Shown here: piece by piece, positions 8,553 to 16,160 of the stretch
How the letters are laid out: the number at the start of each line of letters is the position of its first letter
How positions within the stretch are numbered: the stretch's first letter is position 1
From: an uncultured Caulobacteraceae bacterium
Lineage (GTDB): Bacteria > Pseudomonadota > Alphaproteobacteria > Caulobacterales > Caulobacteraceae
Direction of reading: 5' to 3'
NCBI GenBank assembly: GCA_937952995.1
Contig: CALFYB010000059.1
Coordinates: 1 to 28,699, forward strand
DNA length: 28,699 bases
Program-made: the position numbers and the translations under genes
Notes under the pieces: model-generated
Told to the model about the DNA's origin: nothing
What the model saw: only the letters and a program-made list of their open reading frames with translations
Database searches by the model: none

Positions 8553-8945
8553 GTGACAGCCTTTCCCGTCGCGGCCAATAAGGATGCGTTAGAGCGCGGC
8601 GTCGAGTTGGCCCCTCGCTTCGATGAAAAGGGCCTTATTGCCGCTGTGACGACCCATGCGCAAACGGGCGAGGTCCTGATGCTGGCCTGGATGAATGCTG
8701 AGGCCTTAAGGCTTACGGTCGATACAGGCGAAGCGCACTATTTCAGCCGCTCCCGCCAAGCCCTTTGGAAAAAGGGCGAGACCAGCGGGCAGATTCAAAA
8801 GGTCACAGAACTACGCGTCGACTGCGATCAAGATGCGGTCTGGATCAAGGTCCTGCCACAGGGCGATGGCGGAGCCTGCCATGTCGGCTTTAGATCCTGC
8901 TTTTACCGCGTGATGGAAGGTGGCCGCCTCGTCGAGCGCGATTAA
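8553..8945 (+). CDS. hisI: Phosphoribosyl-AMP cyclohydrolase
   Basis: Third step of histidine biosynthesis: opens the adenine ring of PR-AMP. The 130 residues correspond to a stand-alone HisI domain without the HisE pyrophosphohydrolase. Conserved blocks are GEVLMLAWMN, HYFSRSRQALWKKGETSG, the metal-binding RVDCDQD (D90, C91, D92, D94) and GACHVGFRSCFY (C109, C116). The frame is open far into folE, but homology begins after the folE stop. The GTG at 8553, four bases past that stop, is the only plausible start ahead of the domain, though its ribosome-binding site is weak. It converges with cheE, leaving only 12 bases between stops. Confidence 0.93.
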   Translation: MTAFPVAANKDALERGVELAPRFDEKGLIAAVTTHAQTGEVLMLAWMNAEALRLTVDTGEAHYFSRSRQALWKKGETSGQIQKVTELRVDCDQDAVWIKVLPQGDGGACHVGFRSCFYRVMEGGRLVERD

Positions 8946-8957
8946 TCCTGCGAGGCC

Positions 8958-9440
8958 CTAACGCGGCTTAGGCGGCGGCCCGGTGACGGCATCAATAACG
9001 CTTCGAAGACCTGCCAAGACGACCTTGCGGGCCTCTTGCCCCTCTTCCGTATCGTCATGTCGCATCAAACGCAGCGCATTCATGTGGGCTTGAAAGGCTG
9101 GGCCACTCCACTTTCCGGCCTCACGCGACCGATCAATCAGTTCGCACAGGCTGTAAGCGGCCTCGCCCATCTGAACCTTGCCAAAGGCCCCCGCGAGCGC
9201 AAAAATCTCGTTGGCAACACTGTAGCAATTGGCCAAGGCCTCAGGGTTGGGGTCGGCAGTTACCGCGGCCGCACTGTCCAAGAGCTGAAGGACCTTCTTG
9301 TCCATCGCACCCAAGACCTTGTCGCGGATGGATTCCATATTGGTTTCCGCGTCATCCATAGCCTGTTGGACGGTCTTGCCACCGGGAAGCTTGATCAACT
9401 TTGAAAGCCGGTTTTCATATCTGCGTCTTATTACCGTCAC
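8958..9440 (-). CDS. cheE: CheE-like chemotaxis operon protein with a degenerate Hpt-like helix
   Basis: Last gene of the che operon, at the position of Caulobacter cheE. The 160-residue, mostly helical, soluble protein contains A76-N-E-I-F-A-L-A-G-A-F-G87, followed by an amphipathic helix ending in CELIDRS. This aligns residue for residue with the histidine phosphotransfer motif A-H-x-L-K-G-x-A-x-x-x-G, except that the phosphorylated His is N77 and the following Lys is F80. I infer an Hpt-like four-helix bundle that cannot carry phosphate but may bind a CheY receiver. The GTG start overlaps the stop of the upstream response regulator (GTGA). The name follows gene order; function is not established from sequence. 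Confidence 0.7.
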   Translation of the reverse strand: MTVIRRRYENRLSKLIKLPGGKTVQQAMDDAETNMESIRDKVLGAMDKKVLQLLDSAAAVTADPNPEALANCYSVANEIFALAGAFGKVQMGEAAYSLCELIDRSREAGKWSGPAFQAHMNALRLMRHDDTEEGQEARKVVLAGLRSVIDAVTGPPPKPR

Positions 9441-10042
9441 AGTTGCGCTTTCTGGGGTTGGAGTAAGGAATCGATAGCATCTTGAGACATGTTCGGCGTA
9501 CTGGCCACGCCGACTTCTAGGGGCAAATCATCAGATCTACGCCCCTCGGTTCCGGGGGGCGGCCCAACAAATTTGAACCGCCTGTCAGGCCCCGCATAGG
9601 TCGGACATTCGATAAACACCCGATTCTCACGCGCCACCCACATCACCCGGTCCAGCAACACGCGTGGGACGATGGGCTTGGCAACCAAAAAGCTTGCACC
9701 GCAATCACGCCCCTTGGTCACATTCGAAACTTGGGTATGGCCCGTCATCAAGATCACCGGCACGGCGCAGTTCGGCTCAATTTTTGAGCTGCGCAGCCAT
9801 TTTACGAAGTCATAGCCTTCCATGTCCGAAATCTGAGCGTCTAGGATGATCAGATCCAGCAAATGGCTCTTAACCATTTCCATCGCCGAAGCCCCGGTCA
9901 AAGCGCGAAGCGGCGTACGCACGCCAAATCCACCGAGTACCTGGACCAAAATGTCCATGCCTTGAGTGCTCGCATCCATCAGCAGAACGGTGGCCCGCTC
10001 AAGATTGATCTTTGCCTTAGGATTGGTGGCAGGAGGGGCCAT
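9437..10042 (-). CDS. CheYIII-like response regulator with arginine-rich and FliM-like tail
   Basis: A 201-residue protein. Residues ~17-140 form a receiver domain: D23 starts the acidic pocket (second Asp replaced by A24), D68 is the phosphoacceptor (LIILDAQ), T100 is the switch Thr and K122 the conserved Lys (VAKPI). It has no DNA-binding domain. After the receiver comes GPDRR (151-155) and a further Arg pair (GRR, 167-169), resembling the arginine-rich stretch of Caulobacter CheY-like c-di-GMP effectors (Cle proteins). The last residues, M185-SQDAIDSLL, look like the N-terminal CheY-binding peptide of FliM. An AGAGG site lies 6 bases before the ATG. It overlaps cheE and follows cheU by nine bases. 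A role at the flagellar motor is inferred. Confidence 0.8.
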   Translation of the reverse strand: MAPPATNPKAKINLERATVLLMDASTQGMDILVQVLGGFGVRTPLRALTGASAMEMVKSHLLDLIILDAQISDMEGYDFVKWLRSSKIEPNCAVPVILMTGHTQVSNVTKGRDCGASFLVAKPIVPRVLLDRVMWVARENRVFIECPTYAGPDRRFKFVGPPPGTEGRRSDDLPLEVGVASTPNMSQDAIDSLLQPQKAQL

Positions 10043-10051
10043 GCTTAGCCT

Positions 10052-10447
10052 CTAAAAAAGGTCGACGTCGCCGGGCTTTGTCGCCATGGCAATTCGATCT
10101 TCAGCTCGGCGGCCAAAACGCCGCACGGATTGGTCGAGGGTTAGGTTCTGGCTTGCATGAGCGGGATTAACCTTCCAGTCCGGGGAAAGGGTCGGACTCA
10201 ACGCTTCCAAAAAGGAGGAAAGGGCCACAAGCCTTTGAACCAAGAAATCTAGACCTTGGGCCTCGACAATCTGCTCTGAGCCATTGGCATCTTGCGATGC
10301 AGCCATCAGTTCGGCCACCAGCCCTTGGAACCGATTGCCCATTCCGGCAAGGTCGCGCGCCTCAAGCGCCGCCGCCTGTAGCACCTCGGACAGGCAAACC
10401 TGACCTTCAGATGGGCCAAGCGCTTTGGCTGGACTTACGAGTGCCAT
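10052..10447 (-). CDS. cheU: CheU/CheT-like chemotaxis protein with a DxxxQ motif
   Basis: A 131-residue helical protein at the position of Caulobacter cheU and rhizobial cheT, directly after cheD. It has no recognisable domain name by eye. In a predicted long helix, G-L-D-F-L-V-Q-R-L holds a D-x3-Q pattern (D67, Q71 from the ATG at 10447), the arrangement used by the CheZ phosphatase to dephosphorylate CheY. The C terminus is GDVDLF. The start could be this ATG or a TTG six bases upstream, which would overlap the cheD stop as TTGA; a GGAG site lies before both. A CheY-phosphatase role is an inference from the motif and the neighbourhood, since no classical CheZ or CheC is visible here. Confidence 0.65.
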   Translation of the reverse strand: MALVSPAKALGPSEGQVCLSEVLQAAALEARDLAGMGNRFQGLVAELMAASQDANGSEQIVEAQGLDFLVQRLVALSSFLEALSPTLSPDWKVNPAHASQNLTLDQSVRRFGRRAEDRIAMATKPGDVDLF

Positions 10448-10449
10448 AA

Positions 10450-11022
10450 TCAAAATAGCTCCAAAGCGCCAGAGTCCACCGGAGCAGCCGGCTTGGTCCG
10501 CCGCTCCTTTTCAAACACACTGGCCTCATCCTTGGCTAGTGCCATCTGTCGGACCCGACCGGAAATGGGCCAGAATTGGATCCGCCGTGCCCGTTCGCCG
10601 CCCAAGCTCCCACCCGCAAAACTGATACCTTCCTGCTTAAGGTAGCGCTCTGCAAAGCGGGCATTTTGATCGCCAATATCGGTCAGGCCGCTGATGACGC
10701 GCGCGCCGCCGAAGAGTTTGGCTTGCAAACGCTCCCGCCGCGCCCCTTGACGCAGCAAGCCGTTGACCAAGAGCTCCATGGCATAGGCCCCATAGCGCAC
10801 AGAGTCGGTCGTCACATCTTCACCCTCACCGCCGGGCAGCAGGAAGTGGTTCATGCCGCCCAGACCGGCCAAGGGATCACGAATACAGGCCGCAACACAT
10901 GAGCCGAGGATCGTTGTCAGCATGACACTGGGATCATCGGTAACATAATGCTCACCCTGAACCACGTGAACACGCCGCTCAGGAAGCTGGATCTGATCGT
11001 GTTCGTTCGCAACTTTGCTCAT
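10450..11022 (-). CDS. cheD: Chemoreceptor glutamine deamidase CheD
   Basis: Deamidates glutamines on chemoreceptors during adaptation. The 190-residue protein has the CheD catalytic triad with family spacing: T36, C42 in TILGSCVAACIRDP and H59 in GGMNHFLLP. KLFGGARVISGLTDIGDQNARFAERYL is the conserved central block, given here in pieces because each half is diagnostic on its own. The C-terminal ~30 residues are a charged, Pro/Ala-rich tail ending in SGALELF, a terminus similar to that of the adjacent CheU. The start ATG overlaps the cheY stop (ATGA). Together with cheB and cheR it completes the receptor-modification set of the operon. Confidence 0.95.
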   Translation of the reverse strand: MSKVANEHDQIQLPERRVHVVQGEHYVTDDPSVMLTTILGSCVAACIRDPLAGLGGMNHFLLPGGEGEDVTTDSVRYGAYAMELLVNGLLRQGARRERLQAKLFGGARVISGLTDIGDQNARFAERYLKQEGISFAGGSLGGERARRIQFWPISGRVRQMALAKDEASVFEKERRTKPAAPVDSGALELF

Positions 11023-11408
11023 GTAAGGGGACCGAAGACCGCTTCGATCTTTTCCTTCAAGATGGTCACAGTGAAGGGTTTGACCAGATAGTTATTGACC
11101 CCGAACTGAACGGCGCGCTGCACCAACTCGCGGTCTGCACGGCCGGTCAGCATGATGAAGGCGGTCTTAGAAATCGGGGGATGGCCACGGATGGCCCGCA
11201 AGAGGGCCAGCCCATCCAGCTTAGGCATGTTGAAGTCGGATATGACCAGATGGCTTGGGCGTGAGATCAGTTGCCGCAAGGCATCTTCACCATCCACAGC
11301 ATCACGAAATTCGGTGAAGCCCAGCTGCTGCAAGCCATTGCGCACCAAGGCGCGCATGGTCATCTGATCGTCTACGATGAGAACAGAAATTCCCGAGGCC
11401 GCTGGCAT
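11019..11408 (-). CDS. cheY: Chemotaxis response regulator CheY (second copy)
   Basis: A single-domain receiver of 129 residues. All active-site residues are present: D13-D14, phosphoacceptor D58 (VISDFNMPKLDG), T88 (MLTG), Y107 and K110 (LVKPF). It corresponds by position to Caulobacter CheYII. The frame extends upstream to a TTG at 11438, but the ATG at 11408 gives the normal CheY length, has a GGAG/GAGGG site upstream and shares a base with the cheB stop (TAATG). It is expected to receive phosphate from CheA and either bind the flagellar switch or act as a phosphate sink. Sequence alone does not tell which of the two CheYs controls the motor. Confidence 0.95.
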   Translation of the reverse strand: MPAASGISVLIVDDQMTMRALVRNGLQQLGFTEFRDAVDGEDALRQLISRPSHLVISDFNMPKLDGLALLRAIRGHPPISKTAFIMLTGRADRELVQRAVQFGVNNYLVKPFTVTILKEKIEAVFGPLT

Positions 11409-12448
11409 TACGCCCTCTCCCGCCGGTCTAGATTGCAAAGATTGAGCACCATAGGACCCAAGCGCTCCAAGGGCGCCTGACGCTCTACCGCGCCGATTTC
11501 AAAGGCCACGCGGGGCATGCCGTAGACCACGCTAGAGGACTCATCTTGGCCAAGGGTGGAGGCCCCCGCGTCGCGCATCATCTTCAGACCCTTAGCGCCA
11601 TCGCGGCCCATTCCGGTCAAGATCAAACCCACCGATTTACCACCGACCGTGCGGGCGACAGACTCAAACAGCACATCTACTGACGGGCGATGACCATTGA
11701 CCAGATCCGCCGGCTTGAGACGGCAGCGTAGTTGGCCAACGCCGCTCACTTCCAGATGCTGAGCACCGCCCGGTGCCAGATAGATCTGCCCGACTTCCAA
11801 TGGCGCGCCTTCGCTGGCTTCGCAGACCGCAGCCGCACAGCTACGATTGAGCCGCTCGGCAAAGCTGGCCGTAAAGCTGGCGGGCATGTGTTGGGTGATC
11901 ACCGTCGGCGGGCAATTTTCCGGGAAGTGTGACAGCACTGACAGCAGGGCCTCAACACCACCGGTCGACGAGCCAATGGCCAAGACACGGCCATCGGATT
12001 TGAAGGCAGCGGCTTGAGGCTTGGCGACCACCGCCTGACTATAGGCGCGCATCTTGGCACGGGCCGCAGTCTTGACCTTATCGACGAGCTCGGCAAAGGC
12101 CTCCTTTGCTGCAATCCCGTTCATGGGCTTGCCCACACAGTCAAAGGCCCCAATTTCCAGAGCCTTCAGGGTCGCTACCGCGCCATGTTGGGTCAGGGTT
12201 GAGACCATGATCACCGGCATCGGGCGCAGGCGCATAATTTTTTCGAGAAACTCCAAACCGTTCATGTTTGGCATTTCGACATCAAGGGTGACGACGTCGG
12301 GGTTTAAGGCCTTGATTGCAGTACGTGCCTCAAGCGGATCAGACGCCGTTCCGACCACCTCGATGTCTGGATCTTGTGACAGAACAGCCTTGATCAGCCC
12401 CCGCATGGTGGCCGAGTCATCGACAATAAGAACGCGGACAGGGCTCAC
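11408..12448 (-). CDS. cheB: Protein-glutamate methylesterase/deamidase CheB
   Basis: Removes methyl groups from chemoreceptors when phosphorylated by CheA. Residues 1-~125 are a receiver with D10-D11, phosphoacceptor D56 (TLDVEMP) and K107 (GKPM). After a linker, the C-terminal esterase domain carries the serine-hydrolase triad: S161 in GSSTGG, H187 in TQHMP and D283 in TGMGRDGAKG. The length of 346 is normal. The GTG start overlaps the cheR stop (GTGA), so methyltransferase and methylesterase are translationally coupled. Nothing is missing from the active sites. Confidence 0.97.
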   Translation of the reverse strand: MSPVRVLIVDDSATMRGLIKAVLSQDPDIEVVGTASDPLEARTAIKALNPDVVTLDVEMPNMNGLEFLEKIMRLRPMPVIMVSTLTQHGAVATLKALEIGAFDCVGKPMNGIAAKEAFAELVDKVKTAARAKMRAYSQAVVAKPQAAAFKSDGRVLAIGSSTGGVEALLSVLSHFPENCPPTVITQHMPASFTASFAERLNRSCAAAVCEASEGAPLEVGQIYLAPGGAQHLEVSGVGQLRCRLKPADLVNGHRPSVDVLFESVARTVGGKSVGLILTGMGRDGAKGLKMMRDAGASTLGQDESSSVVYGMPRVAFEIGAVERQAPLERLGPMVLNLCNLDRRERA

Positions 12449-13341
12449 GCCTTACCCCCCGCTAGCCGGTAGGTGGTTAGACCATCAGTCTCAAACAGCG
12501 TCGTTGCGGGACCGGACACACGCTCCGAATGGCCGATATAAAGCCGCCCACCAGGGCTCAAGAGCGGGGCATAACGACTCCAGATCCGGGCTTGGGTCTC
12601 TTCTTCGAAATAGATCACGACATTGCGACAGAAGATCACGTCGAACGGGCCCTTCATCGGCCATTGGCCCATCAGGTTCAGTTCGCGGAAGGTCACCAGA
12701 TCGCGCGCTGCCTCACCCACGCCCCAACGCTTGAAAGCATCGTCTGGGTTGGGCACGAACCAGCGCTTCATCAGATCGCGAGGGATCGCAGAACAGGATT
12801 CCTCATCATAGAAGCCCGCCCGACCCTCAGCCACCACATTGGGATCAATGTCAGAGGCCAAGATCTTGATGTCATAGCGCCCCGCATCGGGCAGCATCGA
12901 CAGGATCGTCAGGGCGATGGAATAGGGCTCTTGGCCGGTTGAACAGCCTGCCGACCATATCCGCACCCGCCCGCCGCGCTTGGCCTGCGCCAACAGGTCC
13001 GGCAAGACCTTGGTCTTCAGATGTTCGAAATGATGCGGCTCGCGAAAGAAGCGGGTGACGTTGGTGGTCAGGGAGGCCAGCATCTTTTGGCGCTCTTCGA
13101 CACCGGCTTGGCTGGCGACGAGCGCGCAATAGTCCTTGAACGTCTTCAGGCCCAAGGCGCGCAAACGCTTGGCCAAACGCGAATAGGCTAGGGTCGCCTT
13201 GGAATCAGGCAAGGCTATGCCGGCATCGGCGTGCAGCATGGCCGCAATGTTGCGGAAATCCTCTTGGGTAAAGGGATACTCCCCCTCTACCAGGGCCTTG
13301 CTCGCGCTGACGGGCCGCCGAATGTCTGTCTGGTCGCTCAT
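12445..13341 (-). CDS. cheR: Chemotaxis protein methyltransferase CheR
   Basis: S-adenosylmethionine-dependent methylation of chemoreceptor glutamates. The 298-residue protein has the N-terminal helical domain (about 22-95) ending in SLTTNVTRFFREPHHFEHL. The SAM-binding motif is WSAGCSTGQEPYSIAL, with the acidic LASDID loop and the FDVIFCRNVVIYF motif following. LLSPGGRLYIGHSE closes the methyltransferase fold. There are no C-terminal TPR repeats and no pentapeptide tether information in the window. The ATG overlaps the cheW stop (ATGA). Confidence 0.97.
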   Translation of the reverse strand: MSDQTDIRRPVSASKALVEGEYPFTQEDFRNIAAMLHADAGIALPDSKATLAYSRLAKRLRALGLKTFKDYCALVASQAGVEERQKMLASLTTNVTRFFREPHHFEHLKTKVLPDLLAQAKRGGRVRIWSAGCSTGQEPYSIALTILSMLPDAGRYDIKILASDIDPNVVAEGRAGFYDEESCSAIPRDLMKRWFVPNPDDAFKRWGVGEAARDLVTFRELNLMGQWPMKGPFDVIFCRNVVIYFEEETQARIWSRYAPLLSPGGRLYIGHSERVSGPATTLFETDGLTTYRLAGGKA

Positions 13342-13805
13342 GCGGCCTCAGCCTCACGGTCTGGGAGGACGCGCTCCAAGTAGATCAAGCTAATCATCCG
13401 GCCTTCCATCGACAGGATGCCCTTAACAAATTGCTGAACCAGCTCGGAGGCCACATCAGGGGTCGACTGAATCTGGTCGTCCTGCACCGTGATGATGTCG
13501 CAAACGGCATCAACCAATAGGCCAACCAACTGCTCTTCAATCCGTGTGACGATGATCACATGTCGCTCGGTCGGTTCGGTCATCTGCAGACCAAGCCGCG
13601 AACCGAGATCAACGATCGGCAAGACCGCACCGCGCAGATTGATCACACCGCGCACAAAGACGGGCGTTCTGGGCAGGGGCGTTGCAGGGGTCCAGCCGCG
13701 AATCTCCCGCACCGACATGATGTCGACGCAAAATTCTTGGTCGCCGATCTGAAACGAGATCAACTCACGAGGGGCACTGTTGGAGGAGGTGGTCATTGGG
13801 GTCAT
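13338..13805 (-). CDS. cheW: Chemotaxis coupling protein CheW
   Basis: An SH3-like adaptor of about 155 residues that joins CheA to the chemoreceptors. Typical CheW blocks are present: LISFQIGDQEFCVDIMSVREI near the N terminus (quoted in full because it marks the start), the TPLPRTPVFVRGVINLRG loop and VLPIVDL. VGLLVDAVCDI and the closing DGRMISLIYLERVL-like strand follow (here EGRMISLIYLERV). The frame is open further upstream into cheA, but the ATG at 13805 lies five bases after the cheA stop with an AGG purine site 8 bases upstream, so I chose it. A second ATG three codons later is possible. Confidence 0.95.
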   Translation of the reverse strand: MTPMTTSSNSAPRELISFQIGDQEFCVDIMSVREIRGWTPATPLPRTPVFVRGVINLRGAVLPIVDLGSRLGLQMTEPTERHVIIVTRIEEQLVGLLVDAVCDIITVQDDQIQSTPDVASELVQQFVKGILSMEGRMISLIYLERVLPDREAEAA

Positions 13806-13809
13806 GGTC

Positions 13810-16134
13810 CTAACCTGCCGCTGCCAGCTTCGCGTCGCTGCGTGCCTTTTCCCGTCGCCGGGCGGCCACCACATTGTCGACATCCAAAATCAAGGCCACG
13901 CGGCCGTCACCAAGGATGGTGGCTGCGGCAATACCCTCGACCTGACGGTAATTGGCTTCCAGAGACTTAATCACCACCTGCCGCTGACCCTGAATGGCAT
14001 CAACCATCAAGGCCGCGCGAGCACCGCCCTCACCCTCGACCAGAAGGGCAACGCCCTTGGTGGGATCAAGGGGCGTCGTCCGATAGCCTAACATTGCGCC
14101 GACATCGATCAGCGGGGTGTAGCTGTCTCGAATGGCGATCACATAGGCATCTGGACCAATAGCCCGAACATCCTGAGCCTTGGGCTGCAGGCTCTCAATA
14201 ATCGCTGTGAGGGGCGCAACCAGCGTATGGTCACAGACCGAAACGACCATGCCGTCTAGAACCGCAAGGGTTAGCGGCAAGCTCAGCGTGAAGGTTGAGC
14301 CCTGACCGGGACGCGAGGTGATCGCGATTCGGCCACCGAGCCCCTGGATGGAGCGCTTGACCACATCCATGCCGACGCCGCGTCCGGAAATGTCTGACAC
14401 CGAAGAGGCGGTCGAGAACCCCGGCATGAAGATGAGGTTGTCGACATCCTCATCGCTCAGGTTGGAATCGACCTCGATCAGACCCTTATCGATTGCAATC
14501 TGGCGCACCCGGGGCCGATCAATGCCCTTACCGTCGTCAGAGACTTCAATCACGATCCGGCCACTGCGATGGGCCGCCGACAGGCGCACGGTGCCCTCAG
14601 GACCCTTACCGGCAGCCACCCGAACCTCAGGACGCTCTAGGCCATGATCGATGGCATTGCGGATCATATGGGTGATGGGGTCGGTCAAGCGTTCGATAAC
14701 GGTTTTATCGACCTCGGTGCCCTCGCCTTCAGTGACCAGACGCACCTGCTTACCGGTCATGGCCGCGACTTCCCGCACCAGACGCGGCATGCGCTGGAAC
14801 ACCGACTTCACCGGCTGGGCGCGGATGGCCATCACACTGTCTTGGATCTCGCGGGTCAGATGTTCGAGATCGTCAAGACCCATCGCGATGTTCGAGGAAC
14901 GCGGAACACCGCTTTCCGTCACGCGCTGGGCCAGCATGGCCTGATTGATCACCAACTCACCGACCAGATCGATCAGTCGGTCAACACGGTCCAAGTCAAC
15001 CCGAATGGTCGCCTGTTGGGCCGCTGCACCGTGTGCCGCATCTGGAGCAACGCCGGCTGCTGTAGCGGCCATGGGCGTTGGAGCGGGGGGTGCAGAGGGG
15101 ACCGAGACCGCTGCCACTGGGGTGCCAGTTGCAGGGCCAGAGACGGGTGCAGGGCCAGAGACCGGTGCAGAGGCAGAGACGGGCGCAGGGGCAGCTAGGA
15201 CTTCTGTGATCGCTGCCGGTGCCGCAGTTGCCTGGACATCCGCTTGCGCCTGTTGGATCAAGGCCATGACATCAAACGGCGCATCTAGACCAGCGTCGCT
15301 GGTCTCTAGAGGGGCGGCCATAAAGTCCTCAGCGGAAATGACAAGGTCGCAGTCGCCATCGACAAACTCAAAGATATCTTGAATCTCGTCTCGGCTGCGG
15401 TCCGTTGTCAGAGCGATGGTCCAAGCCAGATAGGCCTGCTCAGGTTCCAAATCCGCCAAACCGGGAAGCTCAGAGCGATCAATCGAGACTTGAATATCGC
15501 CAAGGCGCTTCAATTCTCTCAGCAAAAGGCCAGTTTCATTGGCCTTGGCATAGAGGGCGTTTTGGGGCCGTAGACGCAGCGTCCAGGTGCGAAGGGCCGG
15601 GCCTTCTGGCTCCAGTGCAATGACACCCGCGGCCAGGGGCGTGAAGCCGAAATCATCCCCAAATCCGTCGTCATCCGACACGGTCTGCGGGGTAAATTCC
15701 AAACCGGGCATGTCATCCAGTTCATCGCTGACGAGCCCACCGAGCGGAGCCTCACCATTCAACGCTTCGAGCGCCGCAGCGAGAGCCTGAGAGCGCGCCT
15801 CCTCGACCACACCGCCGTCACGGGCCGCGCGGACATGGTCGGCAAGCACATCTGCAGCGCGCAGCATGACCTTGACCACATTATTATCTGGCGCGAGCTT
15901 GCCGCCCCGGACATCGTCCAGCGTCGTTTCAAACACGTGGGCGAAACGAACCAGAGGCTCAAGGCTGAACGCACCGGCCCCGCCCTTGATCGAATGTACC
16001 GCTCGGAACACGGCATTAACGGTCTCAGAGTCGGTCTCACCCTGCTCCATAGCCAGCAGTCCGGATTCGAGCTCGGACAGCTGCTCTTCGCATTCTTGAA
16101 AGAATGTGACCTTGATCGCTTCTAATGGATCCAC
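13810..16134 (-). CDS. cheA: Chemotaxis histidine kinase CheA
   Basis: Central kinase of the pathway, 774 residues. P1: an Hpt domain with phosphorylated H47 in AVHSIKGGAGAF. A P2-like CheY-binding region spans about 180-285, with a LRPQNALYAKANETGLLLREL segment as its signature. A low-complexity Ala/Pro/Ser/Val linker follows (about 290-370), partly encoded by 18-base tandem repeats. P3: dimerisation helices with RVDLDRVDRLIDLVGELV. P4: an ATPase with N box NAIDHG, G1 DDGKGI and G2 GRGVGMDVVK. P5: a CheW-like domain to the end. All catalytic motifs look intact. It should phosphorylate the CheY proteins, CheB and possibly the CheYIII-like regulator encoded around it. Confidence 0.97.
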   Translation of the reverse strand: MDPLEAIKVTFFQECEEQLSELESGLLAMEQGETDSETVNAVFRAVHSIKGGAGAFSLEPLVRFAHVFETTLDDVRGGKLAPDNNVVKVMLRAADVLADHVRAARDGGVVEEARSQALAAALEALNGEAPLGGLVSDELDDMPGLEFTPQTVSDDDGFGDDFGFTPLAAGVIALEPEGPALRTWTLRLRPQNALYAKANETGLLLRELKRLGDIQVSIDRSELPGLADLEPEQAYLAWTIALTTDRSRDEIQDIFEFVDGDCDLVISAEDFMAAPLETSDAGLDAPFDVMALIQQAQADVQATAAPAAITEVLAAPAPVSASAPVSGPAPVSGPATGTPVAAVSVPSAPPAPTPMAATAAGVAPDAAHGAAAQQATIRVDLDRVDRLIDLVGELVINQAMLAQRVTESGVPRSSNIAMGLDDLEHLTREIQDSVMAIRAQPVKSVFQRMPRLVREVAAMTGKQVRLVTEGEGTEVDKTVIERLTDPITHMIRNAIDHGLERPEVRVAAGKGPEGTVRLSAAHRSGRIVIEVSDDGKGIDRPRVRQIAIDKGLIEVDSNLSDEDVDNLIFMPGFSTASSVSDISGRGVGMDVVKRSIQGLGGRIAITSRPGQGSTFTLSLPLTLAVLDGMVVSVCDHTLVAPLTAIIESLQPKAQDVRAIGPDAYVIAIRDSYTPLIDVGAMLGYRTTPLDPTKGVALLVEGEGGARAALMVDAIQGQRQVVIKSLEANYRQVEGIAAATILGDGRVALILDVDNVVAARRREKARSDAKLAAAG
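15131..15194. repeat. 18-base in-frame tandem repeat in the cheA linker
   Basis: Three copies of an 18-base unit (GCAGGGCCAGAGACGGGT and near-identical variants, at 15131, 15149 and 15167) plus a partial fourth copy. On the coding strand they give a repeated Pro-Val-Ser-Gly/Ala-Pro/Ser-Ala hexapeptide in the flexible linker between the P2-like domain and P3 of CheA. The multiple-of-three unit means that copy-number changes would keep the frame and alter only linker length. Confidence 0.85.
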
Positions 16135-16160
16135 GGCGATTGCTCCGATTACAGGGCGCG

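Noticed and set aside
11408..11438. TTG at 11438 as the start of the second cheY
   Set aside because: It would add 10 residues inside cheB; the ATG at 11408 has a better ribosome-binding site and gives the standard CheY length.
12054..12734. 226-codon plus-strand frame opposite cheB/cheR
   Set aside because: Low-complexity Ser/Arg-rich translation running antisense across two well-supported che genes.
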